NCBI RefSeq assembly: GCF_008152325.1 | Contig: NZ_CP042243.1 | Location: 1,493,026-1,557,025, forward strand | Direction: 5' to 3' | Length of the DNA stretch: 64,000 nt | From: Crassaminicella thermophila | GTDB lineage: Bacteria; Bacillota; Clostridia; Peptostreptococcales; Thermotaleaceae | Part shown: piece after piece, positions 28,623 through 36,695 of the stretch | Layout of the letters: the number at the start of each line of letters is the position of its first letter | Numbering within the stretch: position 1 is the first letter of the stretch | Program-made: the position numbers and the translations under genes | Notes under the pieces: model-generated | What the model saw: only the letters and a program-made list of their open reading frames with translations | What the model was told of the DNA's origin: nothing | Database searches by the model: none

Positions 28623-29264
28623 TTAATAAAAATCAGCCCAATTTTTCCCGGATCTGTTACAAAAAGTTATCGCATTTTTATTCTTCAATAAATATTTTAT
28701 TGCAAGTACAGATGGTGCTAAAGCTACCCCTCTTGCTACAACTAAAACATTTTTTTCCTTTGTACTTTTAAGATTTTTTAAACCTAAAACACCATTCCAG
28801 TATGGACCTTTAACAAAAATTTCTTTATCACACTCCATCAATGTCTTTGTCTTAATTCCTAATACTTTTACTGCTATATCAATTTCTCCCTTATACTCGT
28901 CTGCATTCATAATTGACATAGGCACATTAAAAAAAAGAGGTTTATCTAGCTCTCTAATAAATACATATGACCCTGGTTGTTTTAATTGCCTTGCTAGTGT
29001 TTTAGTAACTGCTATTTTAAAAATCATTACATCTTCACTAATATATTTTTTTTCAATAATTTTACCTTTAAATTCCTTTCTCTCATATTTTTTTTTGTTC
29101 CCGCACCAATAAAATTCTTGATAAATACATACTCCACTCCAACTACAATCACAAAAACTTTTTCCTTGAAGATGTGCACACATAATACAATCATTAGTTT
29201 CAGCTAAGTAACATGGACAGTACTCACTACCAGCATCTATACATTCTACCCTTTCATTGATCAA
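28623..29264 (-). CDS. N-terminal part of an FAD/NAD-binding electron-transfer protein (frame broken)
   Basis: The N-terminal 45 residues are rich in cysteine (CPCYLAETNDCIMCAHLQGK, then CDCSWSGVC) and may bind metal. An FAD-binding ferredoxin-reductase domain follows (PGSYVFIREL, FNVPMSIMNAD) and the start of the NAD domain (NVLVVARGVALAPSVLAIKYL). The frame ends at NRSGKNWADFY after a T5 run (28661-28665) that should be T4. TTG at 29264 is the start, set by GGAGGG 7-8 nt upstream. The upstream ATG (29300) lies inside the dacF terminator. It is likely the electron-transfer partner of the flavoprotein at 27019-28299. Confidence 0.8.
   Translation of the reverse strand: MINERVECIDAGSEYCPCYLAETNDCIMCAHLQGKSFCDCSWSGVCIYQEFYWCGNKKKYERKEFKGKIIEKKYISEDVMIFKIAVTKTLARQLKQPGSYVFIRELDKPLFFNVPMSIMNADEYKGEIDIAVKVLGIKTKTLMECDKEIFVKGPYWNGVLGLKNLKSTKEKNVLVVARGVALAPSVLAIKYLLKNKNAITFCNRSGKNWADFY
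28661..28665 (-). other. Frame break in the electron-transfer gene at a T5 run
   Basis: The minus strand reads ACTTTTTGTAACAG. With four T it translates T-F-V-T-D-P-G-K-I-G-L-I-F, which joins both homologous halves. With five T it terminates after 20 unrelated residues. Confidence 0.8.
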
Positions 29265-29278
29265 TATAAATCCCTCCA

Positions 29279-29337
29279 ATATTTTGAACATAAAAAACAC
29301 CCTATTAATAATAGGGTATTTTTTATGTTCAAAATAT
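29279..29337 (-). terminator. Terminator of dacF
   Basis: Two 29-nt arms (29279-29307, 29309-29337) pair with a single mismatch around one central base. The 3' arm contains U6 on the minus strand. It lies 13 nt after the dacF stop codon and directly before the ribosome binding site of the electron-transfer gene. Confidence 0.85.
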
Positions 29338-29349
29338 GTTACACATTTT

Positions 29350-30465
29350 TTATCTATTTCTTAAAATAAAATCTATAACCTTATCCTTGAAATTTTTTAT
29401 ATCTATATCTTCTCTAGAAACTAAATCAGTAGTGTAAAGCAAATTATCCTTAAGGTATATTTTAACTTTTCCTATCTTCTGCCCCCTTTTTATCGGTGCT
29501 TTTAAAATTTCATCTATCTCTACTATTTTTGTAATCTGATTTTTTTCATTAGATGTTAATGGGATAATAACATCCTCCTTAGAAACAACATTCGTACTAC
29601 ACTTTTTCCCATTTTGTACACTAACATTTTTTATAATACTATTCTTTTTTATTACATGAAACGGAGTATATTTTTCAAATGCATAGTCTAATAAACGATA
29701 CGAGTCTTCAAACCAGTTTGGTGCATTTAACACTACACATATTAGTTGAACACCATTTCTTGTTGCAGATGTAACAAGACATCTCCCTGCTACTTTTGTA
29801 TAACCAGTTTTAACACCATCTCCACCATTATATTGAGTAAGTGTTTTATTTTTGTTATAAAAATATTTATATCCATCTCTATCAGCTATCCAAAGCTTTG
29901 TTTTTACTATTTGATGAAACTCTTTATTCTTTAAGGCTTTTCTTGTAATAAGTGCTAAATCATATGCAGTAGTATAATGATTTTTATGATGAAGTCCGTG
30001 AGGATTTACAAAATTTGTATTTCTTGCACCAATTTCCTTTGCTCTTTTATTCATTAATTTAACAAAGCCATCAACTGAACCTGATATATGTGAAGCAATA
30101 GCTACAGCTGAATCATTTCCAGATCTTAACATCAACCCATAGATTAAATCTTTCATCGTCAATTTCTCATTATATTTTAGATATATAGACGAACCTTCTA
30201 CGCCAACTGCATTTTTAGGAACTTTTACCATATCTCCTGGACTCGATTTTTCCAATGCTACTAAAGCCGTCATAATTTTAGTAGTACTTGCCATAGGCCT
30301 TTTTTTATTAATATTTTTTTTATAAAGAACTCTTCCTGTTTTTACATCCATTACAATTGCACTACTTGCAGAAATATTAAAATTATCCTCAAAAGCTAAT
30401 GCTGTATTATTATATAAAATAATCATTAAAATTAAGTATAAAATAATTATTTTCCTTTGTTTCAA
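29350..30465 (-). CDS. dacF: D-alanyl-D-alanine carboxypeptidase, DacF-like
   Basis: This penicillin-binding protein 5-type serine peptidase trims the peptidoglycan stem peptide. A hydrophobic N-terminus (about 8-27) is a signal peptide. Catalytic motifs are STTK (near residue 60), SGN (near 118) and KTG (GGDGVKTGYT). A C-terminal beta domain (about 275-370) follows. TTG at 30465 is preferred, with GGAG 8 nt upstream, over the GTG at 30474. It follows ytfJ in the sporulation-associated scpAB-DUF2953-ytfJ-dacF run, and an imperfect sigma-F/G-like promoter lies upstream. Confidence 0.92.
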   Translation of the reverse strand: MKQRKIIILYLILMIILYNNTALAFEDNFNISASSAIVMDVKTGRVLYKKNINKKRPMASTTKIMTALVALEKSSPGDMVKVPKNAVGVEGSSIYLKYNEKLTMKDLIYGLMLRSGNDSAVAIASHISGSVDGFVKLMNKRAKEIGARNTNFVNPHGLHHKNHYTTAYDLALITRKALKNKEFHQIVKTKLWIADRDGYKYFYNKNKTLTQYNGGDGVKTGYTKVAGRCLVTSATRNGVQLICVVLNAPNWFEDSYRLLDYAFEKYTPFHVIKKNSIIKNVSVQNGKKCSTNVVSKEDVIIPLTSNEKNQITKIVEIDEILKAPIKRGQKIGKVKIYLKDNLLYTTDLVSREDIDIKNFKDKVIDFILRNR

Positions 30466-30498
30466 ATCAATCACTCCATTTAATATTATAACTAGTTC

Positions 30499-30528
30499 TA
30501 GTATTATCTAATTAAATAAAAAAAATAC
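30499..30528 (-). promoter_or_regulatory. Possible sigma-F/G-type promoter of dacF
   Basis: On the minus strand GTATT (30528-30524), 15 nt and GATAATACTA (30508-30499) match forespore-type elements (GYWTA / GGNRANAHTW) with one mismatch in each and a spacer one base short. In B. subtilis dacF is forespore-specific. The match is too loose to be sure. Confidence 0.3.
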
Positions 30529-30583
30529 AACTAGATTTGATAATATAAGAAAAGAAGAATAAGGAGTATATAAACTTTTCTCC

Positions 30584-31027
30584 TTATTCTTCTGCAAGCT
30601 TATCTTCTGAATTTTTTTTACTTTTACTTTGATTTTTTTTATCACCCATAGATTGGATTTTATCTAATAACTTAGGCATAAAATTTATCAAATTATCCAA
30701 CATAGTTGCATTTTGGTCTACTGGTAATAACTTCATTTCACCATTACCAACAACCATAAAAGCAACAGGTTGTACAGAAACACCTGCACCTGTTCCACCA
30801 GCAAAAGGTAATTTATCACTTGTGTCAGCATCTTCTTCTTGATTGTTTATTTTTATATTATATTCGCCACCTCCTGAAGCGAATCCAAAAGATACTCTTG
30901 ATATAGGAATAATCACTGTACCATCAGGTGTTTCAACAGGGTCTCCTACAATTGTATTTACATCTACCATATCTTTTAAACTTTCCATTGTTGTTTTCAT
31001 TAATGCTTCTATTGGATGATTTGCCAT
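30584..31027 (-). CDS. ytfJ: Sporulation protein YtfJ (GerW family)
   Basis: This 147-aa protein has the family start HPIEALMKTTMESLKDMVDVN, the conserved TIVGDPVETPDGTVIIPISRVSFGF and the glycine-rich GGTGAGVSVQPVAFMVV. YtfJ/GerW is a spore protein needed for efficient germination in Bacillus. The C-terminal lysine/serine tail is low-complexity. It lies downstream of DUF2953, and the two frames overlap by 95 nt, possibly because the DUF2953 frame is extended. Confidence 0.92.
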   Translation of the reverse strand: MANHPIEALMKTTMESLKDMVDVNTIVGDPVETPDGTVIIPISRVSFGFASGGGEYNIKINNQEEDADTSDKLPFAGGTGAGVSVQPVAFMVVGNGEMKLLPVDQNATMLDNLINFMPKLLDKIQSMGDKKNQSKSKKNSEDKLAEE

Positions 31028-31664
31028 TACCTACACCACCTTTTCTTAAAAATGTATATCCAAACTTAATCGCTGCAATAATAATATAGCCTATTTTAAT
31101 ACTTATTATACAATTAAGAGTTGTCTTAAAAATTTGTTTACCAAACTGTGGAACAACATTTAAAATAATTTTATTGCATTTTACATTATTTTTTATTATT
31201 ACCATTAGATTCCCTTTTATCATCCAAAAAACACCTGATAATATTGCTGTTACTGCAGCATCTTCTATGCCAAATTCTGTTATCCATAAAAGATAATCTA
31301 TTTTTATTTTTTTACGAAGATAGTTTACAATATGGAAATACAACTCCCAAAAGTGTTTTAATTTAATTTGAATTCTTTGCATTTCTTTAAAAGTAATGAT
31401 AGATTCATCTTCTTTTACTAAATTATCATCTTCATTATTTTTAATTTTTGCATCTAACTTTAGAAAAGGAATTCCATTTTTTTTAACATTTAAATCAACA
31501 AAAGGTATTTCAATTTTGTACTTGAGTATCCCAAATAATGTTTTGAAACTTAAAATAATTTTATCATTTGTTTTATCTTTCAGGATCTTTATTTGAATTG
31601 TTATAGTTGTAAAAAATAATATACAAAAAAATACAAAAACACTCATAATAATATATATATACAA
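30933..31664 (-). CDS. DUF2953 family protein
   Basis: An N-terminal membrane segment (IIMSVFVFFCILFFTTI) is followed by a beta-rich domain and amphipathic segments, as in DUF2953 proteins, which occur beside ytfJ in Firmicutes. The function is unknown, with a sporulation link by neighbourhood. TTG at 31664 with AGAGGTG upstream is the likely start, rather than the frame end at 31736. The last 30 residues (after GYTFLRKGGVG) read through the ytfJ start region and look unnatural. One T fewer at the preceding T5 run would end the protein there. Confidence 0.78.
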   Translation of the reverse strand: MYIYIIMSVFVFFCILFFTTITIQIKILKDKTNDKIILSFKTLFGILKYKIEIPFVDLNVKKNGIPFLKLDAKIKNNEDDNLVKEDESIITFKEMQRIQIKLKHFWELYFHIVNYLRKKIKIDYLLWITEFGIEDAAVTAILSGVFWMIKGNLMVIIKNNVKCNKIILNVVPQFGKQIFKTTLNCIISIKIGYIIIAAIKFGYTFLRKGGVGNGKSSNRSINENNNGKFKRYGRCKYNCRRPC

Positions 31665-31737
31665 AATATCACCTCTTATCATTAGCACTATAGTATATTT
31701 TTTCCATAAGGTATAGAAAATACACACTACAAACATA

Positions 31738-31766
31738 TAAAAAAAACCGATAAATTATTTATCGGT
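31738..31766 (-). terminator. Terminator of scpB
   Basis: A 9-bp stem (31746-31754 with 31758-31766) and a 3-nt loop are followed by U8 on the minus strand. It includes the end of scpB, which separates scpAB from DUF2953-ytfJ. Confidence 0.88.
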
Positions 31767-32291
31767 ATAATCTAAAGCTTCAAAATCCTCTATCCTAGGT
31801 AAATCTTCTAAATTATTAAGCCCAAAAGATTTTAAAAATTTATCAGTAGTGCAATATAGGATAGGACGTCCTATTCTTTCTAATCTTCCGTTTTCAGCTA
31901 TCAATTCTTTTTCTAAAAGAGTATTAATTGCTTTATCACTTTTTACTCCTCGAATAGCTTCAATTTCTGGCCTAGTGATAGGTTGATTATATGCTATAAT
32001 TGCCAAAACCTCTAAAGCAGCTTGAGTTAAACCTTTATTTTGAATAGGAGTACATAACTTTTGAATATAATCAAAATATTTACTGTTTGTACATAATTGA
32101 AAACAGTTATTTACTTCTATTATTTGAATTCCTCTATCTTGTACCTCATATTCCTTTTTTAAATCTAATAAGCACTTTCTTATAAATTCAGGAGGTAAAC
32201 TTATTATATCAGCAATAGTTTTAATATTTACTGGATCTCCCCATACAAACAGCATTGCTTCAATAATTGATTTGATTTTTTTTTCATCCAT
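31755..32291 (-). CDS. scpB: Segregation and condensation protein ScpB
   Basis: This 178-aa double winged-helix kleisin-associated protein has the family motifs IIEAMLFVWGDPV, ALEVLAIIAYNQPITRPEIEAIRGVKSDKAI and TTDKFLKSFGLNNLEDLP. With ScpA it binds SMC to compact and segregate the chromosome. GAGGTG lies 8 nt before the ATG, within the scpA 3' end. Together with ftsK and xerD it adds to the chromosome-maintenance genes here. Confidence 0.95.
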   Translation of the reverse strand: MDEKKIKSIIEAMLFVWGDPVNIKTIADIISLPPEFIRKCLLDLKKEYEVQDRGIQIIEVNNCFQLCTNSKYFDYIQKLCTPIQNKGLTQAALEVLAIIAYNQPITRPEIEAIRGVKSDKAINTLLEKELIAENGRLERIGRPILYCTTDKFLKSFGLNNLEDLPRIEDFEALDYTDK

Positions 32292-32296
32292 TTTTA

Positions 32297-33049
32297 CTAC
32301 ACCTCATTATTTGCAATGTTTCTTTTTATGATAATATTTCCAAATATTTTATTTTGTTGTACAATAATAAGCTTTAATTTTATCAATTCTAAAAGTGCTA
32401 AGAAAGTTACAACAACTTCACTTCTATCAGAAGAATTTATAAATAATTGATCAAAGTCTAGTAAAGTATTTTTACTAATAATTTTTTTTATTTGCTCTAT
32501 CTTATCTTCTATAGTTATTGCATCTCTTTTTATTTCTGTAATATGTATTCGATTTTTATTTATTCTTTTTCTTTTTTTTAATAACCTATTAAACGCATCT
32601 AGAAGGTCTTTAATATCTAGATCTACTAACTCGTTCTTATCATATTTAACAAATTGATCCAATTGTTCTGGATCCTTATAAAAAATTTTCGTATAAATTT
32701 CTTCACGTTTTTTGAACTCGATTGCTGCATTCTTAAATTTTTTATATTCAATAAGCCTTTTTACTAAATCTTGCCTTGGATCTTCTTCAACAATGTCCAT
32801 CTCTAGTTGTTGTTCTTGTTTATTTGGAAGAAGCATTTTAGACTTAATTTCTATAAGCGTAGATGCCATAACTAAAAATTCACTGGTAATTTCTAAATCG
32901 AATTTTTTCATATTTTCAATATGCTGAATATACTGTTCTGCGATATCTGCAATAGGAATATTATATATATCTACTTTTGCTTTCTCAATCAAGTGAAACA
33001 ACAGATCAAAAGGTCCTTCAAAAACTTCAAGTTTTACATTATATGACAT
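32297..33049 (-). CDS. scpA: Segregation and condensation protein ScpA
   Basis: This kleisin bridges the SMC heads. The N-terminus YNVKLEVFEGPFDLLFHLIEK is diagnostic, followed by IADIAEQYIQHI and SEFLVMASTLIEIKSKMLLP. The C-terminal winged helix has VVTFLALLELIKLKLI. The frame extends to 33091, but AGGTG before the ATG at 33049 and the family start support the shorter form (250 aa). It lies 5 nt upstream of scpB. Confidence 0.96.
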   Translation of the reverse strand: MSYNVKLEVFEGPFDLLFHLIEKAKVDIYNIPIADIAEQYIQHIENMKKFDLEITSEFLVMASTLIEIKSKMLLPNKQEQQLEMDIVEEDPRQDLVKRLIEYKKFKNAAIEFKKREEIYTKIFYKDPEQLDQFVKYDKNELVDLDIKDLLDAFNRLLKKRKRINKNRIHITEIKRDAITIEDKIEQIKKIISKNTLLDFDQLFINSSDRSEVVVTFLALLELIKLKLIIVQQNKIFGNIIIKRNIANNEV

Positions 33050-33135
33050 TTTTTCACCTGCTTTATACTCTTTTAATATATTTAAAACCATACAACATTA
33101 TACCACACTTATATATACAGAAAGAACTTATAAAA

Positions 33136-33178
33136 TAAAAAAAGAAGCAACTACATATTATAGTGTAATCACTTCTTT
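33136..33178 (-). terminator. Imperfect hairpin with U tract after the second D,D-carboxypeptidase gene
   Basis: Complementary ends (AGAAG with CTTCT) and an inner ACA/TGT pairing with mismatches are followed by U7 on the minus strand, just past the stop codon at 33186. Confidence 0.6.
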
Positions 33179-33185
33179 TCGTTTT

Positions 33186-34352
33186 TTATTTAACAGTTTG
33201 AGTAATTATTTTATGAAATATATTTAAAAAAGAAGCAGCTTCCATTCCTTTCTCCGTTAAAATATCAACTCTTCCAATTTCTTGTCCATCTTTTGTTAAA
33301 ATAATTTCACCCACTTTTTCATTTGCTTTAAAAGGTGCTTTTATATATTTAGGCAATATGATTTCCTTATAGACTTTATTCTCTTCACCTTTTCTTACCA
33401 AAGCACTTAAATTATCTTTAGCTACAACATTTATCTTTGTTTCTTTTCCTTTTTCAACTAGTAACTCATCAATAATTTGATTTTTCTTAACTATTGGAAC
33501 AGCACTATAAGTAGCAAATCCATAATTAAGTAGTTTTTTTGCTTCTGCGAATCTTATTTTTGAAGTAGGACTTCCTAATATTACAGCTATTAGTGTAAGT
33601 CCGTTTTTTGTAGCAGAAGCAGATAAGCAATATTTAGCATCTGATGTATATCCTGTCTTTATACCATTTGCACCAGGATAAGTTTTAATGAGCTTATTAG
33701 TATTTGTTAACTGAAGATTCGTCTGTCTTTTATTAGGCAATCCTACTTTCATTGTTGACATCCAGATTGTTAAATATTCATGAATCTTAGGATATTTCAA
33801 TAATTCCTTAGACATTAATGCAATATCATAAGCACTTGTATAATGTCCTTCTTGTGGTAATCCATTTGTATTCATAAACTGTGTATCATTCATTCCAAGT
33901 TCTTTTGCTTTTTGATTCATTCTTTTAATAAACATTTCTTCAGTTCCACTTATGTGTTCACCTAGCGCTACACATGCATCATTTGCAGAAGCTACTGAAA
34001 TACCTTTTATAAGTTCTTCTACTGTTTTTTCTTCACCCGGCTCTAAATAAAGTTGACTTCCTCCCATTGAAGAAGCACGTTCACTAATAAGGACCTTATC
34101 ATCTAAAGATATTTTTCCTTGATTAATAGCCTCCATCGCAAGTAACATGGTCATTATTTTGGTTACGCTAGCAGGGGGAAGCTTATCATGAATATTTTTT
34201 TCAAATATTATTTTTCCGCTTGAAGCATCCATCAAAATTGCAGATTTTGCATTTACATCAAACTCTTGGGCATTTCCAAATATAGAACAATTGCTAAATA
34301 TTATTACAAAACATATAAAAAAAACAAATATTTTGTCATTTTTTAATCTCAT
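33186..34352 (-). CDS. D-alanyl-D-alanine carboxypeptidase (PBP5 family)
   Basis: This is a 388-aa paralogue of the DacF-like protein 3 kb downstream. A signal peptide (about 7-28) is followed by SVTK (62-65), SAN (near 119, in place of SGN) and KTG in NGIKTGYTSDAK. The C-terminal domain ends in a segment (EAASFLNIFHKIITQTV) that may be an amphipathic membrane anchor, as in DacA/DacB. AAGGAGG lies 8 nt before the ATG. DacB versus DacF identity cannot be settled by eye. Confidence 0.9.
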   Translation of the reverse strand: MRLKNDKIFVFFICFVIIFSNCSIFGNAQEFDVNAKSAILMDASSGKIIFEKNIHDKLPPASVTKIMTMLLAMEAINQGKISLDDKVLISERASSMGGSQLYLEPGEEKTVEELIKGISVASANDACVALGEHISGTEEMFIKRMNQKAKELGMNDTQFMNTNGLPQEGHYTSAYDIALMSKELLKYPKIHEYLTIWMSTMKVGLPNKRQTNLQLTNTNKLIKTYPGANGIKTGYTSDAKYCLSASATKNGLTLIAVILGSPTSKIRFAEAKKLLNYGFATYSAVPIVKKNQIIDELLVEKGKETKINVVAKDNLSALVRKGEENKVYKEIILPKYIKAPFKANEKVGEIILTKDGQEIGRVDILTEKGMEAASFLNIFHKIITQTVK

Positions 34353-34457
34353 GTAAAGTCCTCCTTGCTTTTTTATTTAGTTTTATCTTTTCCATCAATT
34401 ACTTTTGTTATACACAAGAGGACAATTATCACATTACATGAAATTATTGATTAAATA

Positions 34458-34481
34458 ACAAAAGAGCCTTTTTAGGCTCTT
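34458..34481 (-). terminator. Terminator of xerD
   Basis: A 7-bp stem (34462-34468 with 34475-34481) is followed by U4 on the minus strand. The xerD stop codon lies in the loop. Confidence 0.8.
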
Positions 34482-35359
34482 GGATGTGCTTTATTATAAA
34501 CTTCTTTTATTTTATTCTTTGTCAGTAGTGTGTAAACTTGTGTCGTTGATATATCTGAATGACCTAACATTTCTTGAACTGATTTTAAATCTGCACCATT
34601 TTGAAGTAAATGTGTTGCAAATGAATGTCTTAAAGTATGAGGTGTAATTTTTTTATTAATTTTTGCCTTCTGTGTATACTTCTTTATTATTTTCCAAAAT
34701 CCCTGTCGTGTTAGTCTGGTTCCATGGTAATTTACAAACAATGACATTTCTATTTTGTCTTTTACTAAATATTGTCGTACTTTATTAATATATTCATCTA
34801 TAGCTTTTTTTGCTATAGACCCAATAGGAATTATTCTTTCTTTGTTTTGATTACTGCAACATGTAATATATCCCATATCTAAATTCAAATGAGAACAATC
34901 AAGGGCTACAAGTTCAGAAACACGTATACCTGTTGCATATAATAACTCTAGCATAGCTTTATCTCTTATTCCTATTTGATTATTATTATCTGGCTGAGCT
35001 AACAATAACTCTACTTCTTCTAAGGTTAGAATGTCTGGTAACTTTTTTTCAGATTTAGGAGATTCTAAATGAATAGTTGGATCTTTATCGATAAATTTCT
35101 CATTTAATAGAAATTGCGAAAAAGAACGTATAGATGCAAGATTCCTCGAAATAGTCGATGTAGCCTTGCCTAATTTTTGTAAATGCAATAAATAGGTTAT
35201 AATTGTCGTCTTATTAACCTCTTTTACATCTAATATTTCTCTTCCCTTTAAATAATCTATAAATTGAGAAACATCCCTTTTATAAGATTCCAAGGTGTTT
35301 TTTGATAGTTCTTTTTCATAGGCTAAATAATGTATAAAATCATCTAAGTAAACATTCAT
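34472..35359 (-). CDS. xerD: Site-specific tyrosine recombinase XerD
   Basis: This tyrosine recombinase of about 295 aa resolves chromosome dimers at dif. The N-terminal SAM-like domain starts YLDDFIHYLAYEKELSKNT. The catalytic residues are visible: Arg in ATGIRVSEL, the HTLRHSFATHLL box (His, Arg), GHSDISTTQVY with the last His and the nucleophilic Tyr. ATG at 35359 fits the GGGG ribosome binding site 9 nt upstream. The frame is open 10 codons further. FtsK, encoded 20 kb upstream, would be its activator. Confidence 0.94.
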   Translation of the reverse strand: MNVYLDDFIHYLAYEKELSKNTLESYKRDVSQFIDYLKGREILDVKEVNKTTIITYLLHLQKLGKATSTISRNLASIRSFSQFLLNEKFIDKDPTIHLESPKSEKKLPDILTLEEVELLLAQPDNNNQIGIRDKAMLELLYATGIRVSELVALDCSHLNLDMGYITCCSNQNKERIIPIGSIAKKAIDEYINKVRQYLVKDKIEMSLFVNYHGTRLTRQGFWKIIKKYTQKAKINKKITPHTLRHSFATHLLQNGADLKSVQEMLGHSDISTTQVYTLLTKNKIKEVYNKAHPRA

Positions 35360-35440
35360 AAAACTTGTCCCCTTTGTTTTTAAATGCATCTTATAATACT
35401 ATTCAACAGATATCAAAAAAATCCTTTAATCTTTTTATTA

Positions 35441-35659
35441 TTATTTTATATACCACATTATTAAATAGAAAAAGTTTTCTTGGAAATTATTTTCTTCTGT
35501 ATAAGGACTTAATACAAACGTACTATTTCCTTTAGGTCTATTATTTCTGTCTTCAATTATTAATATATTAATTAATTTATCAATAATTTGAGGCAATAAA
35601 ATAGAAAATATTATTAGAATTAATAAAATTTTTATAAATAGTCCAAAACGTTTCACCAT
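35441..35659 (-). CDS. Small membrane protein between spoIIM and xerD (DUF4227/YqzK-like)
   Basis: This 72-aa protein has one N-terminal membrane segment (FIKILLILIIFSILLPQII) and a short tail. B. subtilis has a similar-sized DUF4227 protein (YqzK) beside xerD, so it may be the equivalent. The assignment rests on position and topology, not on clear motifs. It lies 21 nt downstream of spoIIM. Confidence 0.6.
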   Translation of the reverse strand: MVKRFGLFIKILLILIIFSILLPQIIDKLINILIIEDRNNRPKGNSTFVLSPYTEENNFQENFFYLIMWYIK

Positions 35660-35680
35660 TTCATACTCCCCTTAGATATT

Positions 35681-36319
35681 CTACATATACTTAGAGAGTG
35701 CTTTCATAAACACTGGTGTTATATAAGCTTCAATCATACATCCAAATATTATGAATAAGGAAATAAAAGAATTGATAGTACTATACAATATAAACTGTCT
35801 AAATGTGTTATCATTACTACTATAGGTTCTATTTTTCCTATTTCTAATGATCATTTTAGAAAAACCAATACCAATTACTCCTATAACGATAATACTTGGT
35901 ATAATAAATAGATTTTGAGGAAATATAGAAATAAAAGAAAATAAAATTCCTTTAAATCCCAATTGTTCTACTAAGAATCCAACTGTAAAACCAATAATTA
36001 GTCCCCTTATTGCTATTAACAATAATATTAATGGCGCTCCTATAACTGTTATACCTAATATCCAAATTAAAGCTGCTGTTTGCAAATTATTTATCAACGA
36101 TTGCTTCAGTATAGATGATGCATCAATAGATTTATTGCTCAGGACTTGAAAAAAACTTCTCATATAATTTATCAATTCTTGTTTTTGATTATCAGCTAAA
36201 GCTTTTACTGTGAATGCACCAGATGAAATTCCTATAATAAAAAACATACATACTATAAAATATATAAAAACATTTCCTTGTATATGCTTAAGCACAATTA
36301 TTTGGAATCTTTTTATCAA
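35681..36319 (-). CDS. spoIIM: Stage II sporulation protein M
   Basis: This 212-aa integral membrane protein has about five membrane segments, with the family pattern FFIIGISSGAF at the first segment and GLIIGFTVGFLVEQLGFKG in the middle. SpoIIM joins SpoIID and SpoIIP in the septal peptidoglycan-remodelling complex that drives engulfment. The start is TTG, with GGGGG 7 nt upstream. A sigma-E promoter match lies about 45 nt upstream, in line with mother-cell expression. Confidence 0.93.
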   Translation of the reverse strand: MIKRFQIIVLKHIQGNVFIYFIVCMFFIIGISSGAFTVKALADNQKQELINYMRSFFQVLSNKSIDASSILKQSLINNLQTAALIWILGITVIGAPLILLLIAIRGLIIGFTVGFLVEQLGFKGILFSFISIFPQNLFIIPSIIVIGVIGIGFSKMIIRNRKNRTYSSNDNTFRQFILYSTINSFISLFIIFGCMIEAYITPVFMKALSKYM

Positions 36320-36360
36320 AACAAATCCCCCTTTCTTGCATATATCTTATGTGTTATAAA

Positions 36361-36389
36361 ATATTATGCAAAATAGAGGAATAATATGA
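36361..36389 (-). promoter_or_regulatory. Sigma-E-type promoter of spoIIM
   Basis: On the minus strand TCATATT (36389-36383), exactly 14 nt, and CATAATAT (36368-36361) match the mother-cell sigma-E consensus KMATATT / CATACANT with two mismatches in the -10. Confidence 0.6.
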
Positions 36390-36501
36390 CTTGTCTATTA
36401 TATTTTGTCCTATTTTTATAATTTATTATCTTCCCTTTAACAGTAATTTCAAGTAAAAATTAATCCTTTTTCTTTATACAACATTATAAACTTCCTCATT
36501 G

Positions 36502-36530
36502 GAATATTTTAGGACAAGTTTGCATATTAT
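36502..36530 (+). promoter_or_regulatory. Sigma-E-type promoter of the 43-aa gene
   Basis: On the plus strand GAATATT (36502-36508), 14 nt, and CATATTAT (36523-36530) match the sigma-E elements as well as the spoIIM promoter does. It lies 34 nt before the ATG at 36564 and points away from spoIIM. The region 36320-36563 holds these two divergent promoters and no other gene. Confidence 0.5.
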
Positions 36531-36563
36531 AGTGTAAAAATATTCTTAAAAGGATGGGATAAT

Positions 36564-36695
36564 ATGTATAAAGTTATAACACAGAACCAGCTTTATTTAA
36601 TAGGTAAAGTCTCAGATTTATTAGAAGTTTTAGAAGACCTTTGCAATAAATATACTACTTTAGAATCTCTAATTGAGGATCATTTAAAATCTTAA
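36564..36695 (+). CDS. Short protein (43 aa) divergent from spoIIM
   Basis: The frame starts ATG with AAGGATGGG upstream and reads MYKVITQNQLYLIGKVSDLL, followed by a helical, acidic end (EVLEDLCNKYTTLESLIED). There are no membrane segments. Its last 41 nt overlap the 3' end of the DUF3866 gene on the opposite strand. A sigma-E-like promoter precedes it, so it may be a sporulation gene. It is too short for a family call, and coding status rests on the ribosome binding site, promoter and amino-acid pattern. Confidence 0.6.
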   Translation: MYKVITQNQLYLIGKVSDLLEVLEDLCNKYTTLESLIEDHLKS

